Shown here piece by piece: positions 6,609-15,323 of a DNA stretch of 59,573 nt. This stretch comes from Candidatus Siliceabacter maunaloa (GTDB lineage Bacteria > Actinomycetota > Thermoleophilia > Solirubrobacterales > Solirubrobacteraceae). The position numbers were made by a program, and so were the translations under genes. Every line of letters starts with the position of its first letter. Within the stretch, counting starts at the first letter, position 1. The notes under the pieces were generated by a model. That model worked only from the letters and a program-made list of their open reading frames with translations. It had not been told where the DNA came from and made no database searches. The stretch is from the NCBI GenBank assembly GCA_024330185.1, contig JANDLV010000023.1, positions 1 through 59,573 of the forward strand. Direction: 5' to 3'.

Positions 6609-8390
6609 ATGCGAGGCTCGCTTCCACGCGCCCGCGCGACGTTGGCGGCGGCCGTTGCCGCGGCTGTCGCGGGGCTGGCAGGATGTGGCTGGGGCGAGGA
6701 GGAGCCCGTGGCGCCCAACGCGCCCCAGCCCCAGCGCGGCGGCACGCTGACAGTGCTGGGCGTCGACGCGCCGGCGGCGGTGGACCCCCACCGGGTGGCC
6801 GGGCCCGCCGACGCGATGCTCCACGCCATCGCCCACCGCACGCCGTACACGCACCGCCCGGGCGACGACGAGGCGGTGGCCGACCTGGCCGAGGGCGCGC
6901 CCGAGGTCTCCGACGACGGGCGCACGGTGACCGTCAGGCTGCGCGCCGGGGCCCGCTTCGGCCCCGACGGGGACGCGATCACCGCAGCCGACGTGGAGCA
7001 CGGGCTCGAGCGCGCGCTGGCCGATCCCGTGGCCGGCCCGCCGGCCCGCCGGCTGCTGGGCGACCTGGTCGGCCTCCCACCGCGACTGGGCCAGTGGCGC
7101 GACATCCCGGGCGTCGAGTCGCTGGACGCGCGCACGCTGGAGCTGCGCCTGGAGCGCCCCAGCGCCTCGCTGGCCATCGCCGGGCTCGCCACGCCCGCTG
7201 CGACGCCGCTTCCGGCCGACGAGCCCCGCGCGCCGGGTGCGCTGGCCCCCGACGCGATCGTCTACTCCGGCCCCTACCTGCCCCGCGAGCGCCTGCCCGC
7301 CGACGAGCGGGGCGAGGAGCCGCTGGGGCGCGCCGAGGCCGGAGCGGGCCAGCGGCTCGCCCCCGCCGTGCCCGCGGGAGCCCTCACGCTGGTGCGCAAC
7401 CCCGATTGGGACGGCGCCGCTACGGCCACGCCGGCCTACGTCGAGCGCTTCGTGGTCGGCCGTGGCGAGGGCGGCGCGGCGGCCTCGGTGCTCGACGGCA
7501 GCCGCGCGCTGTGGGCGGGCGAGGACGTCCCCGGCGACGTCCTGCGCAGGGCGCAGCGACGCGCGACGCCCCAGCTCGTGCAGGTCGCCGTGCCGGTCAC
7601 GCGCTTCGTGGCCCTCAACGCGGCCCGCGCGCCGTTCGACGACCGGCGGGTGCGCCGGGCGGCGGTGGCGGCCCTGGACCGCGTGGCTCTCTGGGAGGCC
7701 GCCGGCGGCCGGGGGGAGCCGGCCAGCCACTGGCTGCCACCGGGCATGCCCGGCCACGATCGCTCGGGCGGCCGCGAGGGGCTGGGCGTGCCACACCTCC
7801 CGCCGGTGGCCGACCCCGGCCTGGCCGGCGAGCTGCTGCGCGGTGCCGGCTTTGCGGACGGGCGCTACGAGGGGCCGCCGATCCGCGCACTGGCCGCCGA
7901 TCTCGCGCCCGACCGGGCGGTGGCCCGTGAGGCGGTGGGCCAGCTCGAGCGCGTCGGCTTCGACGTCGAGCTGGAGCTGGCAGGCGCGCAGGATGTCGAG
8001 GCGCGCTGCCAGGCGCCGGGAACCGACGTATCCCTCTGCCCGGGGGCGGCACTGGGCAGCCCGGCGGGCGAGCCCGGCGCGATCCTGCGCGCCGGCTTCG
8101 GCGGGGCTCCCCAGGACGGCGCTGCGGAGCGCTGGTCGCACCTGGACGCGCCCTCGGTCGACCTGGCCATCGCCGAGGCGCTGGCCGCCCGCCAGGAACG
8201 CCGCCCGCGGGCCTGGGCCGACGTCAACCGCGCGGTGGCCCAGGAGGCCGCGGGCGCCCCGTGGCGCTGGGACGAACGCCCGCTACTGCGCGCCCGCGAC
8301 GTGCGCGGCGTGGTCGACGAGCGCCGCGGCACGTGGGCGCTGGGCTGGACCTGGCTGGGCGCCGACGCCGAGCAGGACCGGGTGCGCTAG
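6609..8390 (+). CDS. Peptide/nickel-type ABC transporter substrate-binding lipoprotein
   Basis: This 593-residue protein belongs to the SBP_bac_5 (DppA/OppA) family. The ATG at 6609 gives a proper lipoprotein signal: MRGSLPRAR, a hydrophobic Ala/Val run and lipobox LAGC with Cys26. An upstream in-frame start (6567) would spoil it. After the linker comes the family opening GGTLTVLGVDAPAAVDPH, and later typical segments (YSGPYLP, NPDWDGAATATPAYVERFV). It should bind an oligopeptide or similar solute outside the membrane for an ABC importer. No permease or ATPase gene is adjacent. It converges with the nitroreductase gene, sharing CTAG at the stops. Confidence 0.85.
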   Translation: MRGSLPRARATLAAAVAAAVAGLAGCGWGEEEPVAPNAPQPQRGGTLTVLGVDAPAAVDPHRVAGPADAMLHAIAHRTPYTHRPGDDEAVADLAEGAPEVSDDGRTVTVRLRAGARFGPDGDAITAADVEHGLERALADPVAGPPARRLLGDLVGLPPRLGQWRDIPGVESLDARTLELRLERPSASLAIAGLATPAATPLPADEPRAPGALAPDAIVYSGPYLPRERLPADERGEEPLGRAEAGAGQRLAPAVPAGALTLVRNPDWDGAATATPAYVERFVVGRGEGGAAASVLDGSRALWAGEDVPGDVLRRAQRRATPQLVQVAVPVTRFVALNAARAPFDDRRVRRAAVAALDRVALWEAAGGRGEPASHWLPPGMPGHDRSGGREGLGVPHLPPVADPGLAGELLRGAGFADGRYEGPPIRALAADLAPDRAVAREAVGQLERVGFDVELELAGAQDVEARCQAPGTDVSLCPGAALGSPAGEPGAILRAGFGGAPQDGAAERWSHLDAPSVDLAIAEALAARQERRPRAWADVNRAVAQEAAGAPWRWDERPLLRARDVRGVVDERRGTWALGWTWLGADAEQDRVR

Positions 8391-8896
8391 GCCAGGAAGC
8401 GCGCTATCTCGCCCACCGGCGCGCGCTGCGGCGCGCGCTGCTCCTGGCGGGCGGGCCCGAGGTGGAGCAGGCCCAGTACGTCCTGGTCGACGCCCACGCC
8501 GACCACCGCGCGGCCCTCGGGGGTGCGCAGCACGCCGGGCGTGCGCCAGTAGCCGGCCAGGCCACGCGCGTGCGCGCCCAGCAGGACCAGGTAGGCGGCC
8601 ACCGCGGTGGCGTCGCGGTCCTCCCGCGCCTGGGTCCGGTCCTCGACCTGCACCGCGGAGACCACCACCAGGGTGGGCGCGCGGTCCAGCTTGCTCCCGT
8701 CCACCGGCCCCGCTGCCTCCTTGAGCGCTGCCAGCGCCGCGGGACCGAGGACGCGGAAGCGCCACGGGTTGGTCAGGTGGTGGTTGGGCGCCCAGCGGGC
8801 CAGCTCGAACAGCTCCTCGAGCGTCGCGCGGTCCACAGGCTCGGAGCCGTAGACCTTGTGCGTGCGCCGGGTGCGCACAGCCTCCTCGAGGTCCAT
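8387..8896 (-). CDS. Nitroreductase family protein
   Basis: This 169-residue FMN-dependent nitroreductase fold protein starts MDLEEAVRTRRTHKVYG. RRTHK (usually R-R-S-x-R) and APNHHLTNPWRF are the FMN-phosphate and isoalloxazine contacts of the family, and VGVDQDVLGLLHLG is the C-terminal half-site. It likely reduces nitro or quinone substrates with NAD(P)H. It is somewhat short for the family. Its ATG overlaps the stop of the upstream gene, so the two are cotranscribed. Its stop overlaps the convergent lipoprotein gene stop. Confidence 0.82.
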   Translation of the reverse strand: MDLEEAVRTRRTHKVYGSEPVDRATLEELFELARWAPNHHLTNPWRFRVLGPAALAALKEAAGPVDGSKLDRAPTLVVVSAVQVEDRTQAREDRDATAVAAYLVLLGAHARGLAGYWRTPGVLRTPEGRAVVGVGVDQDVLGLLHLGPARQEQRAPQRAPVGEIARFLA

Positions 8897-9540
8897 CAGC
8901 CCTCGTCGGGCTGCGGCGAGTCCTCGTCGTCGTCGGCGTACAGGCTCTCGACGGCCAGCTCGCCGCCGCGCCCGTCCCACAGGCGCACCTCGAGGTAGTC
9001 GCCCCGGTAGTCGTCGGGGGCGATCAGCGTGAAGCGATCCTCGATGACCGGGCACTGGTCCACCGCCAGCTCGGCCAGCTCGGCGGTGGCCATGGCCCCG
9101 CCCGCCACCTGCGGGATGCCCCACACCATCGTCATCTCCGCCACGTTGCCCTGCTCCCCACGCCAGCGGCCGACCACCTCGTCGCACAGGTCGAGCTTCC
9201 AGTCGGGGTTCTCCTGCGCGGTCTGCGCCGTGAAGTCGGCCACCGCGAAGAAGTCCAGGGCCTCCTCGCCCTCGGCCGGCACGGCGTAGGCCACGTAGCC
9301 GAAGAGCTCCAGCCCGGTGCTGGTGCGCGCCGTGGCCGGGACGTAGGTGCGCCCGTGCCAGGTGCGGTCGGGGAACCAGACGACCGACTCGGGCTCGCCG
9401 AGGTCCTCGTCGCCGGAGTCGATGCGCTCGACGGCGGCCAGGAAGTGGTCGCGCAGCGTCACCGCCCAGCGCCCGTAGGGCAGGTTCTCCTGGGGCGGCT
9501 CGGCGGCGAAGCGGGGAACCAGGCGGTCGGTGGGAGCCAT
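8896..9540 (-). CDS. Conserved hypothetical protein, acidic
   Basis: This soluble, acidic protein of 214 residues (start MAPTDRLVPRFAAEPPQENL) has no signal peptide or membrane helix. Aromatic-rich beta-type segments (ESVVWFPDRTWHGRTYVPA, LELFGYVAYAVP, EALDFFAVADFT) suggest a beta-sandwich or small-molecule-binding fold. The C-terminus is very acidic (YADDDEDSPQPDEG). It is coupled to the downstream nitroreductase by an ATGA overlap. No family recognised. Confidence 0.7.
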   Translation of the reverse strand: MAPTDRLVPRFAAEPPQENLPYGRWAVTLRDHFLAAVERIDSGDEDLGEPESVVWFPDRTWHGRTYVPATARTSTGLELFGYVAYAVPAEGEEALDFFAVADFTAQTAQENPDWKLDLCDEVVGRWRGEQGNVAEMTMVWGIPQVAGGAMATAELAELAVDQCPVIEDRFTLIAPDDYRGDYLEVRLWDGRGGELAVESLYADDDEDSPQPDEG

Positions 9541-9553
9541 CGCGCCGCGGAGA

Positions 9554-9613
9554 CTAGGGAACCTCCAAGAGCAGCGTCACCGGCCCGTCCTCGACCAGCA
9601 CTGCACGAGCGCC
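9554..9613 (-). pseudogene. dtd: Remnant of a D-aminoacyl-tRNA deacylase (dtd) 3' end
   Basis: Out of frame with the permease stop, the minus strand reads GARAVLVEDGPVTLLLEVP then TAG at 9554-9556. This matches the C-terminal signature of Dtd enzymes (FGAxMxVxLVNDGPVTLLL-). Only about 19 codons remain and no upstream Dtd sequence is seen, because the permease gene occupies that DNA. It is best read as the scar of a replaced or deleted dtd gene. Confidence 0.5.
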
Positions 9614-9614
9614 C

Positions 9615-10535
9615 TCACAACACCGCCGCAGCGATCAGCCCGCCGGCCACCGCCGCCACCGTCGTCCACGCGATCGCGCCCGCCGTCACGCGCAGGTCGA
9701 GCCCGTAGGCGTGGGCGACCACCAGGGCGTTGATCCCCGAGGGCATCGCCGCCTGCAGGAGGTAGGCGTCGGGCAGGCGCACCAGCGCTACCGAGGCGAG
9801 CAGCAGCAGCCCGGGCGCCACGCCCATGCGCAGGACGAGCGCGACGGCCACCGGGCGGCTGAAGGCGGGCAGAGCGCGCGCCCCTTCCTCGCGGGACTCG
9901 GCGGCGAGGTTGACCCCAAGCACGAAGAAGCCGACGGGTAGGAAGGCGATCACCACGTAGCCGGCGATCTCCACCGCCACGTCCGGCGCCAGCGCTTCGG
10001 GCGCCACCAGGCCCAGGGCCACCGCGGGGAGCACCGGGTTGCGCAGGAAGAAGGCACGCACCCGCGCGCGCCAGTCCTCCCCGGCCCTGGTTCCGAAGGC
10101 GGCGCCGACCGCAAAGCCCGCGAGGTAGACCATCGGGCCGCTGACGAGCTGGTCGAAGACCACGGCCGTGCCCAGCTCGTCGATGCCCAGCAGCGCCGCG
10201 CTCAGGGGCAGGCCGAGGTAGCCGGTGTTGGCCAGGACCACCACCACGATGAGCGCGCCGACGGCGGGACGGGGCAGGCTCAGCAGCCGCGTGCCCGCGA
10301 GCCAGGCCAGCGTCCCCACGACGCCCAGCTCGAGGTAGGCCAACCCCAGGCCGGCCCCAACGCCGCCGCCGAACTCCAGCCGCGCGACGGCCAGGAAGGC
10401 GACGGGCGGCAGCAGGAGCCAAAGCACCACGTCGAGCAGCCGCCGGGCGACCGCGCGGGCCCGCTCGTCGTAGCGCCGCTCGGCGCCCGCGCCCACGAGG
10501 GTGGACACCACGATGGCCAGGGTGATCGCGAGCAA
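9615..10535 (-). CDS. AEC-family (auxin efflux carrier type) transporter
   Basis: This 306-residue inner-membrane protein has about nine to ten hydrophobic helices. It opens MLAITLAIVVSTLVGAGAER and has the N-A/N-T-G-Y-L-G-L-P motif (ANTGYLGLP) plus a C-terminal SGINALVVAHAYGLD, both typical of the AEC/malate permease family. Members export organic acids or auxin-like compounds; the substrate cannot be told from sequence. It sits 13 bp downstream of the GalT-like gene on the same strand and is probably in its operon. Confidence 0.82.
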   Translation of the reverse strand: MLAITLAIVVSTLVGAGAERRYDERARAVARRLLDVVLWLLLPPVAFLAVARLEFGGGVGAGLGLAYLELGVVGTLAWLAGTRLLSLPRPAVGALIVVVVLANTGYLGLPLSAALLGIDELGTAVVFDQLVSGPMVYLAGFAVGAAFGTRAGEDWRARVRAFFLRNPVLPAVALGLVAPEALAPDVAVEIAGYVVIAFLPVGFFVLGVNLAAESREEGARALPAFSRPVAVALVLRMGVAPGLLLLASVALVRLPDAYLLQAAMPSGINALVVAHAYGLDLRVTAGAIAWTTVAAVAGGLIAAAVL

Positions 10536-10548
10536 AGCGCAGGTCGGT

Positions 10549-11526
10549 TCAGACGTCGCGCAGCTCGGCCGCGCCCTGTTCGGGCGCCACGACGTTGAGG
10601 TGCACGCCGGCGCCGAGCTCCAGCCCGGCCAGGTGGGTCAGGCGCGGCATGATGTCGATACGCCAGCAGAACTGCTCGGTGCCCCGGGGCGCGGTGCGCA
10701 CCCAGAGGTTCAGCGGCGGCGGGCCGCCGAAGCGCCGCGCCAGGCGGCCCAGGGCATCGTGCAGCAGCGCCGCGCCGGTCGGTCCGTCGGCCTCGAACCG
10801 CGCGCGGGGCCGGCGCGGCGCGAGCATGAGCTGGTAGGGGAGGCGGGCGCCGTAGGGGGCCATGAGCACCGCTTCGTCGTCCACGGCGATCAGGCGCTCG
10901 CCGCGGCGCACCTCCTCCTGGACGAGGTCCGCGAGCAGGTTGGCGCCCATGGTGCGGGTGGCGTAGGCGCCGAAGCGCTCGCGCTCGCGCGCCACGCCGG
11001 CGGGTACGAAGCCCAGCGCGTAGAGCTGGGCGTGGGTGTGGGGCAGCGACGCGCCGGCCTCGCGGCGCTCGTTGACGATGAGGTGGACGTAGGCGGCCTG
11101 CGCGTGGGCGCGCATGCGCTCGCGCCAGACCTCGACCGCGCCGGCGACCTGCTCGCAACGCAACTGCGCGAGCGAGACGACCGGGTCGGGGGCGTTGACG
11201 ATGACCTCGTGGGCGCCGTCGGCGGCGTGGGCGGCGAAGAGGTCGGGCGCGGCGTCGGGCAGGGGTGCGGGCGCTCCCGGCTCGAGCGCCGGATAGAGGT
11301 TGGGCACCACGCGCACGCTCCAGCCGGGGGAATCCGCGGCGCCCGGCCCACCGCCGTCGGCGCGCACCGCGTAGAGCTCGGGCGGCGTGCGGGCCTCGTG
11401 CCCCTCCAGGAACGGGTCGCCCTCGGGGTCGATGGGCTCCGACAGCGGTGGCGCGGTGGGCCCGCCGCCGGGGCGCGCCGCGCGCTCGCCGGCCACGATG
11501 GCCCGCAGGCCCGTCAGCGGGTCCAC
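10549..11526 (-). CDS. Galactose-1-phosphate uridylyltransferase-like protein (HIT superfamily)
   Basis: This protein of about 325 residues has the GalT/HIT active-site box SLPHTHAQLY (His-x-His-x-Gln, where the second His forms the nucleotidyl intermediate) and flanking VPNLYPALE and EVIVNAPD segments seen in GalT and related transferases. GTG at 11526 is preferred because GAGG lies five bases upstream; a TTG at 11541 is possible. The reaction is probably UMP or AMP transfer between a sugar phosphate and a nucleotide sugar. The usual N-terminal Cys zinc pair of E. coli GalT is absent. It follows the GNAT gene closely. Confidence 0.72.
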   Translation of the reverse strand: MDPLTGLRAIVAGERAARPGGGPTAPPLSEPIDPEGDPFLEGHEARTPPELYAVRADGGGPGAADSPGWSVRVVPNLYPALEPGAPAPLPDAAPDLFAAHAADGAHEVIVNAPDPVVSLAQLRCEQVAGAVEVWRERMRAHAQAAYVHLIVNERREAGASLPHTHAQLYALGFVPAGVARERERFGAYATRTMGANLLADLVQEEVRRGERLIAVDDEAVLMAPYGARLPYQLMLAPRRPRARFEADGPTGAALLHDALGRLARRFGGPPPLNLWVRTAPRGTEQFCWRIDIMPRLTHLAGLELGAGVHLNVVAPEQGAAELRDV

Positions 11527-11533
11527 GCGGACC

Positions 11534-11962
11534 TCAGGCAAGGCTTCGCTCCATGCGCACGTGCTCGATCCCGGCCTCCGTGAACGGCTCACCGACGGCT
11601 CCGTACCCCGCAGCGGCGTAGAGCGCTCGTGCGTAGGACTGCGCGTGCAGGACGATCCGCGCGCTGCCGTGCTCGCGCGCCCAGCGCTCGCCCTCGGCCA
11701 GCAGGCGCGTGGCGACGCCCCGACGGCGGTGGGGCGCGGCCACGGCCAGGCGCCCCAGCTTGATCACGTCGCCGTCGCCCAACAGCCGGCACGTGCCCAC
11801 CAGCGCGCCCTCGCGCAGGGCGACCAGGTGGGTGGCCTCATCGTCGCGCCCGTCGTGCTCCTGCGCGGCGTCGACGCCCTGCTCGTCGACGAACACCTCG
11901 TGGCGCAGCGCGATGGCGCAGCGCACCTCCTGCGCCTCAACCGCCGGGCGGACCTCGATCAC
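11534..11962 (-). CDS. GNAT family N-acetyltransferase (ElaA-like)
   Basis: This 142-residue protein has the GNAT core: RHEVFVDEQGVD near the N-terminus (as in ElaA/YjcF-type proteins), then the acetyl-CoA loop KLGRLAVAAPHRRRGVATRL (R-x-x-G-x-A) and the C-terminal YARALYAAAGYGAVGEPF motif. It transfers acetyl from acetyl-CoA to an unknown amine. The start overlaps the stop of the upstream thioredoxin gene (ATGA), so it is coupled. Confidence 0.85.
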   Translation of the reverse strand: MIEVRPAVEAQEVRCAIALRHEVFVDEQGVDAAQEHDGRDDEATHLVALREGALVGTCRLLGDGDVIKLGRLAVAAPHRRRGVATRLLAEGERWAREHGSARIVLHAQSYARALYAAAGYGAVGEPFTEAGIEHVRMERSLA

Positions 11963-12588
11963 CCCGGTCCCGTGCCCGCGCCCAGCGCGTAGCGCTCGAT
12001 GTCTTCCGCCAGGCGGGCCGGCGTCGCGTAGGCGCCCTGGGCGACGTAGCGCCCGCCCTCCCCGTCGAGGAAGACGGTCACCGGGAAGCCGCGCCCCGCG
12101 CCGATGTCACGGGCCAGTGACTCGCGCGGGTCTACGTAGGAGGGATAGGCGACGGGGAACTCGTCCAGGAAGCCCTGGGCGGGAGCAGGCTCGTCGGCGG
12201 CGTTGAGCCCCAGGAAGGCCACGCGGTCCCCGTAGCGCACGACGGCCTCCTGGAAGAAGGGCACCTCGTAGCGGCAGGGCGCACACCACGAGGCCCACTT
12301 GTTGACGACCACCGGGACGCCGGCGTCCTCGAGCTCGGCCAGGCGTGCCTCGAGCGCCTGCGCGCCACCCTCCAGCAGCTCCGACGGCTGGGCGTAGAGG
12401 CCGGCCAGCGGCTCGGCCGCGCCGGCCACCGCCGCCTGCTGCTCATCCAGCGCCGCGCCCGCGTCCCGGGGCGTCGCCGAGGCCCGGTTTGCGGCAGGGC
12501 CCTGGGCCGCGCCGGGGCGCTGAGCCAGGCCGACCACCACCACGGCGGCGACGAGCACGACCGCGAACAGGAGCGCTGCACCCTTCAT
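11959..12588 (-). CDS. TlpA/ResA-type membrane-anchored thioredoxin-fold protein
   Basis: This 209-residue protein has an N-terminal signal anchor (residues 2-22, hydrophobic Val/Ala run) that would place the domain outside the membrane. The thioredoxin active site is WASWCAPCRYEVPFF (CxxC), followed by VAFLGLNAADEP and the cis-Pro segment GFPVTVFLDGEG. It likely reduces or isomerises extracytoplasmic disulfides, for example apocytochrome c thiols, which would fit the ccm genes elsewhere in the window. First gene of a run with the GNAT, GalT-like and AEC genes. Confidence 0.85.
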   Translation of the reverse strand: MKGAALLFAVVLVAAVVVVGLAQRPGAAQGPAANRASATPRDAGAALDEQQAAVAGAAEPLAGLYAQPSELLEGGAQALEARLAELEDAGVPVVVNKWASWCAPCRYEVPFFQEAVVRYGDRVAFLGLNAADEPAPAQGFLDEFPVAYPSYVDPRESLARDIGAGRGFPVTVFLDGEGGRYVAQGAYATPARLAEDIERYALGAGTGPG

Positions 12589-12758
12589 GGGCGTCAGCTT
12601 GGCAGAGCCCGCAGGGCCGGTGCGATATGATGGTCATCGAGCGCGTCGCCCGAGCCGAGGGACGCCGGGGGCGCCGCAGGGCGGGATGAGGATCCCGTCG
12701 ATTCCGAGGGCCGCGCAGCAACCTTGAGCGGTCCACCATTCCTGACTGGACGCCGTCT

Positions 12759-15323
12759 TTGGCTTATGCCACGCAGGTGGCCGTGGAGGCCGCCGACCTC
12801 CCCACTCCCGACGACATCGCGCGGGCTGAGCTGCTCACCCGTGAGCGCTTCATCCACGACGGCGAGGACCTCGCGGCGGCGCTGGCGCCCGGCTCACCGC
12901 GCCGCCGCGCGCTCGACGACGCGCTCGGCGAGCTGGCCGAGGGCGCCACGTACCCCTCGACGCAGTGGCGGCGCGCCTACTCGCTCATGCTCGGGCTGGA
13001 GCGGGTGCTCAGCGCGCAGGAGGCCACGCTCGTCGACGGCACGCTGCTGGACTCCCACCAGGTCGACGCGCTCTCGGGCACCTTGACCGCCCTGCTGGCC
13101 GCGAATGCAGCCCGCCCGTCCAGTGGCGACGGTCGGCCCACCGCGGCGCCCGTGCTGGCCATGGAGGAGGACCTCGCGGCGGTCGCCGAGGACGACGACG
13201 AGGAGGAGCTCGCCGAGGAGGAGGACGAGGAGGGCATCGACGAGGAAGAGGACGCCCAGGAACCCGAGGATACCGAAGACCCCCCGCAGTGGAGCGACGA
13301 GGACGACGACGCCACCGACGACGACGATCAGCTTGACGAGCAGCCCGACGACCCCAACGCGGCCAAGCGCTTCTGGTTCGAGCACGCGACGGGTTCGGGC
13401 AAGTCGGTGGCCGCGCTGGGCTTCGTGGAGGCCACGCGCACCGGCGGAGTGCTCATCCTCACCCACCGGCGCAACCTGGTCGAGCAGTTCGAGGGCGAGC
13501 TGCGCGACCGCGGCTACGCCGACCGCGTCAGCCCCGCCCTGACCGACGACCAGGACCCCGTGGCCCGCGGGAAGGCGGGCCCGGTCACCGTCGAGACCTA
13601 CCAGTGGTTCGTGCGCAACGCGGGCTCGATCTCGTCGGCCTACACCGTCGTCATCTGCGACGAGGCCCACACGGCCCTGGGCGAGAAGACCTCCCTGGCC
13701 ATCCGCGAGTGGACCGGCCCGATCTTCATCGGCATGACGGCCACGGGCGCGCTCATCGCCCGCCACGTCACCGACCTCTTCCCGACGCAGACCTCGCGCT
13801 TCGACCTGGCCCAGGCCGCGCGCCGCGGGGTCATCGCGCCGCTGCGCTCCGTGCGCATCCCGCCCGGTCCCGGGGTGCGCACGATCGCCAAGGTGCCCCT
13901 GCGCCGCGGCGAGGTCGACACCGAGTTCGACCAGGAGATGCTGGCCGAGCTGCTGGACCAGCAGCCGTTCAACCTGGCCATCGCCGACCTCTACAAGACG
14001 CGCTTCGCCGGCGTGCCCGGGGTGGTCTACGCCGCCGGCGTGCGCCACGCCTACAACGTCGCGGCGGCCTTCCGCGACGAGAACATGAACGCGACGGCGG
14101 TCTCGGGCGAGACGCCCAAGCGCGAGCTGGCCGACATCCTGGCCCGCTACGAGCGCGGTGAGATCGACGTGCTGATCAACGCCCAGCTCCTGGCCGAGGG
14201 CTGGAACTCCCCGCGCGCGACGGTCTGCATGCACCTGGCGCCCACGGCCTCCAAGCGCATCTACCAGCAGCGCGTGGGCCGCGTGACGCGCCGCCACCAG
14301 GGCAAGGAGGCGGGCATCGTCGTGGACTTCGTCCACCCCGCCACCAAGCACGACGACCCGGCGGTGACGCTGCACTCGCTCCTGGACCGCGACGTCTACC
14401 GCGGCGGGGCGATCGTCGTCGGCCCGGTGCGCCGCGGGCGCGGGCGACGGGTGCGCGTCGAGCGCCGCGTGCTGCCGGTGACCCCCGAGGAGGACCGGCG
14501 AATCGAGGTCTTCGAGCGTGAGCTGTGGCGCATCGCCGTGGAGCACCTCGACTACGGCGAGCAGGTGCAGTGGGCGGCGCTGGCCGGCGCACGGGTCGCG
14601 CCCAGCGGCTGGCGCCGCGCCCGCGCCATGCTGCACTTCGACCAGGGCGGCGAGCTCAAGCGCGCCTTCCTGCTCACCGCGATGCAGCGCAATCGCAACA
14701 CGCAGCTGCGCGTGCGCGCGTTGCAGGAGATCGCCGCGCTGAAGGACGCCGAGGCGTTCGATGATGCCGTGGAGCAGATCGGCGGCTGGCCGCGCGAGGA
14801 GCGGCGCGAGGGCGCCAAGGTACTGCTGCAGGCGCTGGTCGACAAGCGCATCGGGGTCCGCGACCAGGCGGCGCGCTGGATCTGGCACCTGGCCGACTAC
14901 ACGGCCGAGCTGCACGAGGAGTACGCCGCCCAGCGCCTGCCCGAGACCAAGCGGCTGCTGGGCCTGCTTGTCAACTCCGCGGGCGCCGCGCACGGGCGTA
15001 ACGCGCGTAAGCTGGTGCAGGCCTCGCGCAAGCACGACCGCCGGCTGCAGGCGGCCATCCTGGCCGCGGCGCGGGCGCACACCCCGGAGGCCAACCAGGT
15101 CATCGACGGCGCGCGCACGCGGATGGCGCGCAAGCCCGGCGTGCTCGCGCGCGAGCTGCTCAAGAACTTCCCCAAGGGCGAAGGGCGCAAGAAAGGCGGA
15201 CGCAGCGGTCGGCGGCGCAGGAAGAAGGCCACCCCGGGCGGCCGGAGCGACGGCGGTGCGAACGCGAAGGCCCCCGAGGCCGTGGCCGCGGTGTCCAGGC
15301 CCGCCGACGGATCGACCGCGTGA
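12759..15323 (+). CDS. SF2 DEAH-box helicase with long acidic insert
   Basis: This protein of about 854 residues shows Walker A HATGSGKS (near 209-216), DEAH at about 301-304 (VVICDEAHTALG), GMTATG (motif III) and QQRVGRVTRRHQGKEAG (motif VI), as in Res/UvrB-like SF2 DNA helicases. Residues about 138-200, just before Walker A, are nearly all Asp/Glu and probably disordered. The last 60 residues are Lys/Arg-rich (KKGGRSGRRRRKKA). The middle-to-end part (600-790) looks alpha-helical, repeat-like. TTG 12759 is the first usable start and lacks a ribosome site; GTG 12777 is an alternative. It is coupled to a coiled-coil gene. DNA repair or defence are both possible. Confidence 0.8.
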   Translation: MAYATQVAVEAADLPTPDDIARAELLTRERFIHDGEDLAAALAPGSPRRRALDDALGELAEGATYPSTQWRRAYSLMLGLERVLSAQEATLVDGTLLDSHQVDALSGTLTALLAANAARPSSGDGRPTAAPVLAMEEDLAAVAEDDDEEELAEEEDEEGIDEEEDAQEPEDTEDPPQWSDEDDDATDDDDQLDEQPDDPNAAKRFWFEHATGSGKSVAALGFVEATRTGGVLILTHRRNLVEQFEGELRDRGYADRVSPALTDDQDPVARGKAGPVTVETYQWFVRNAGSISSAYTVVICDEAHTALGEKTSLAIREWTGPIFIGMTATGALIARHVTDLFPTQTSRFDLAQAARRGVIAPLRSVRIPPGPGVRTIAKVPLRRGEVDTEFDQEMLAELLDQQPFNLAIADLYKTRFAGVPGVVYAAGVRHAYNVAAAFRDENMNATAVSGETPKRELADILARYERGEIDVLINAQLLAEGWNSPRATVCMHLAPTASKRIYQQRVGRVTRRHQGKEAGIVVDFVHPATKHDDPAVTLHSLLDRDVYRGGAIVVGPVRRGRGRRVRVERRVLPVTPEEDRRIEVFERELWRIAVEHLDYGEQVQWAALAGARVAPSGWRRARAMLHFDQGGELKRAFLLTAMQRNRNTQLRVRALQEIAALKDAEAFDDAVEQIGGWPREERREGAKVLLQALVDKRIGVRDQAARWIWHLADYTAELHEEYAAQRLPETKRLLGLLVNSAGAAHGRNARKLVQASRKHDRRLQAAILAAARAHTPEANQVIDGARTRMARKPGVLARELLKNFPKGEGRKKGGRSGRRRRKKATPGGRSDGGANAKAPEAVAAVSRPADGSTA

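Noticed and set aside
12599-12631. TTGGCA ... TATGAT as a promoter for the helicase.
   Set aside because: The spacing is 21 bp, too long, although TATGAT alone could be a -10 box.
13180-13350. Acidic run in the helicase as a frameshift or sequencing artefact.
   Set aside because: The flanking helicase motifs are in the same frame and the codons use normal high-GC bias, so the insert is genuine.
12894-15080. A 728-codon open frame antisense to the helicase, and similar long frames at 21892-23229 (+), 23533-25134 (+) and 29356-31233 (+).
   Set aside because: They mirror strong conserved genes on the other strand; their translations are His/Arg/Gly/Ala-biased with no domain, as expected from high third-position GC.
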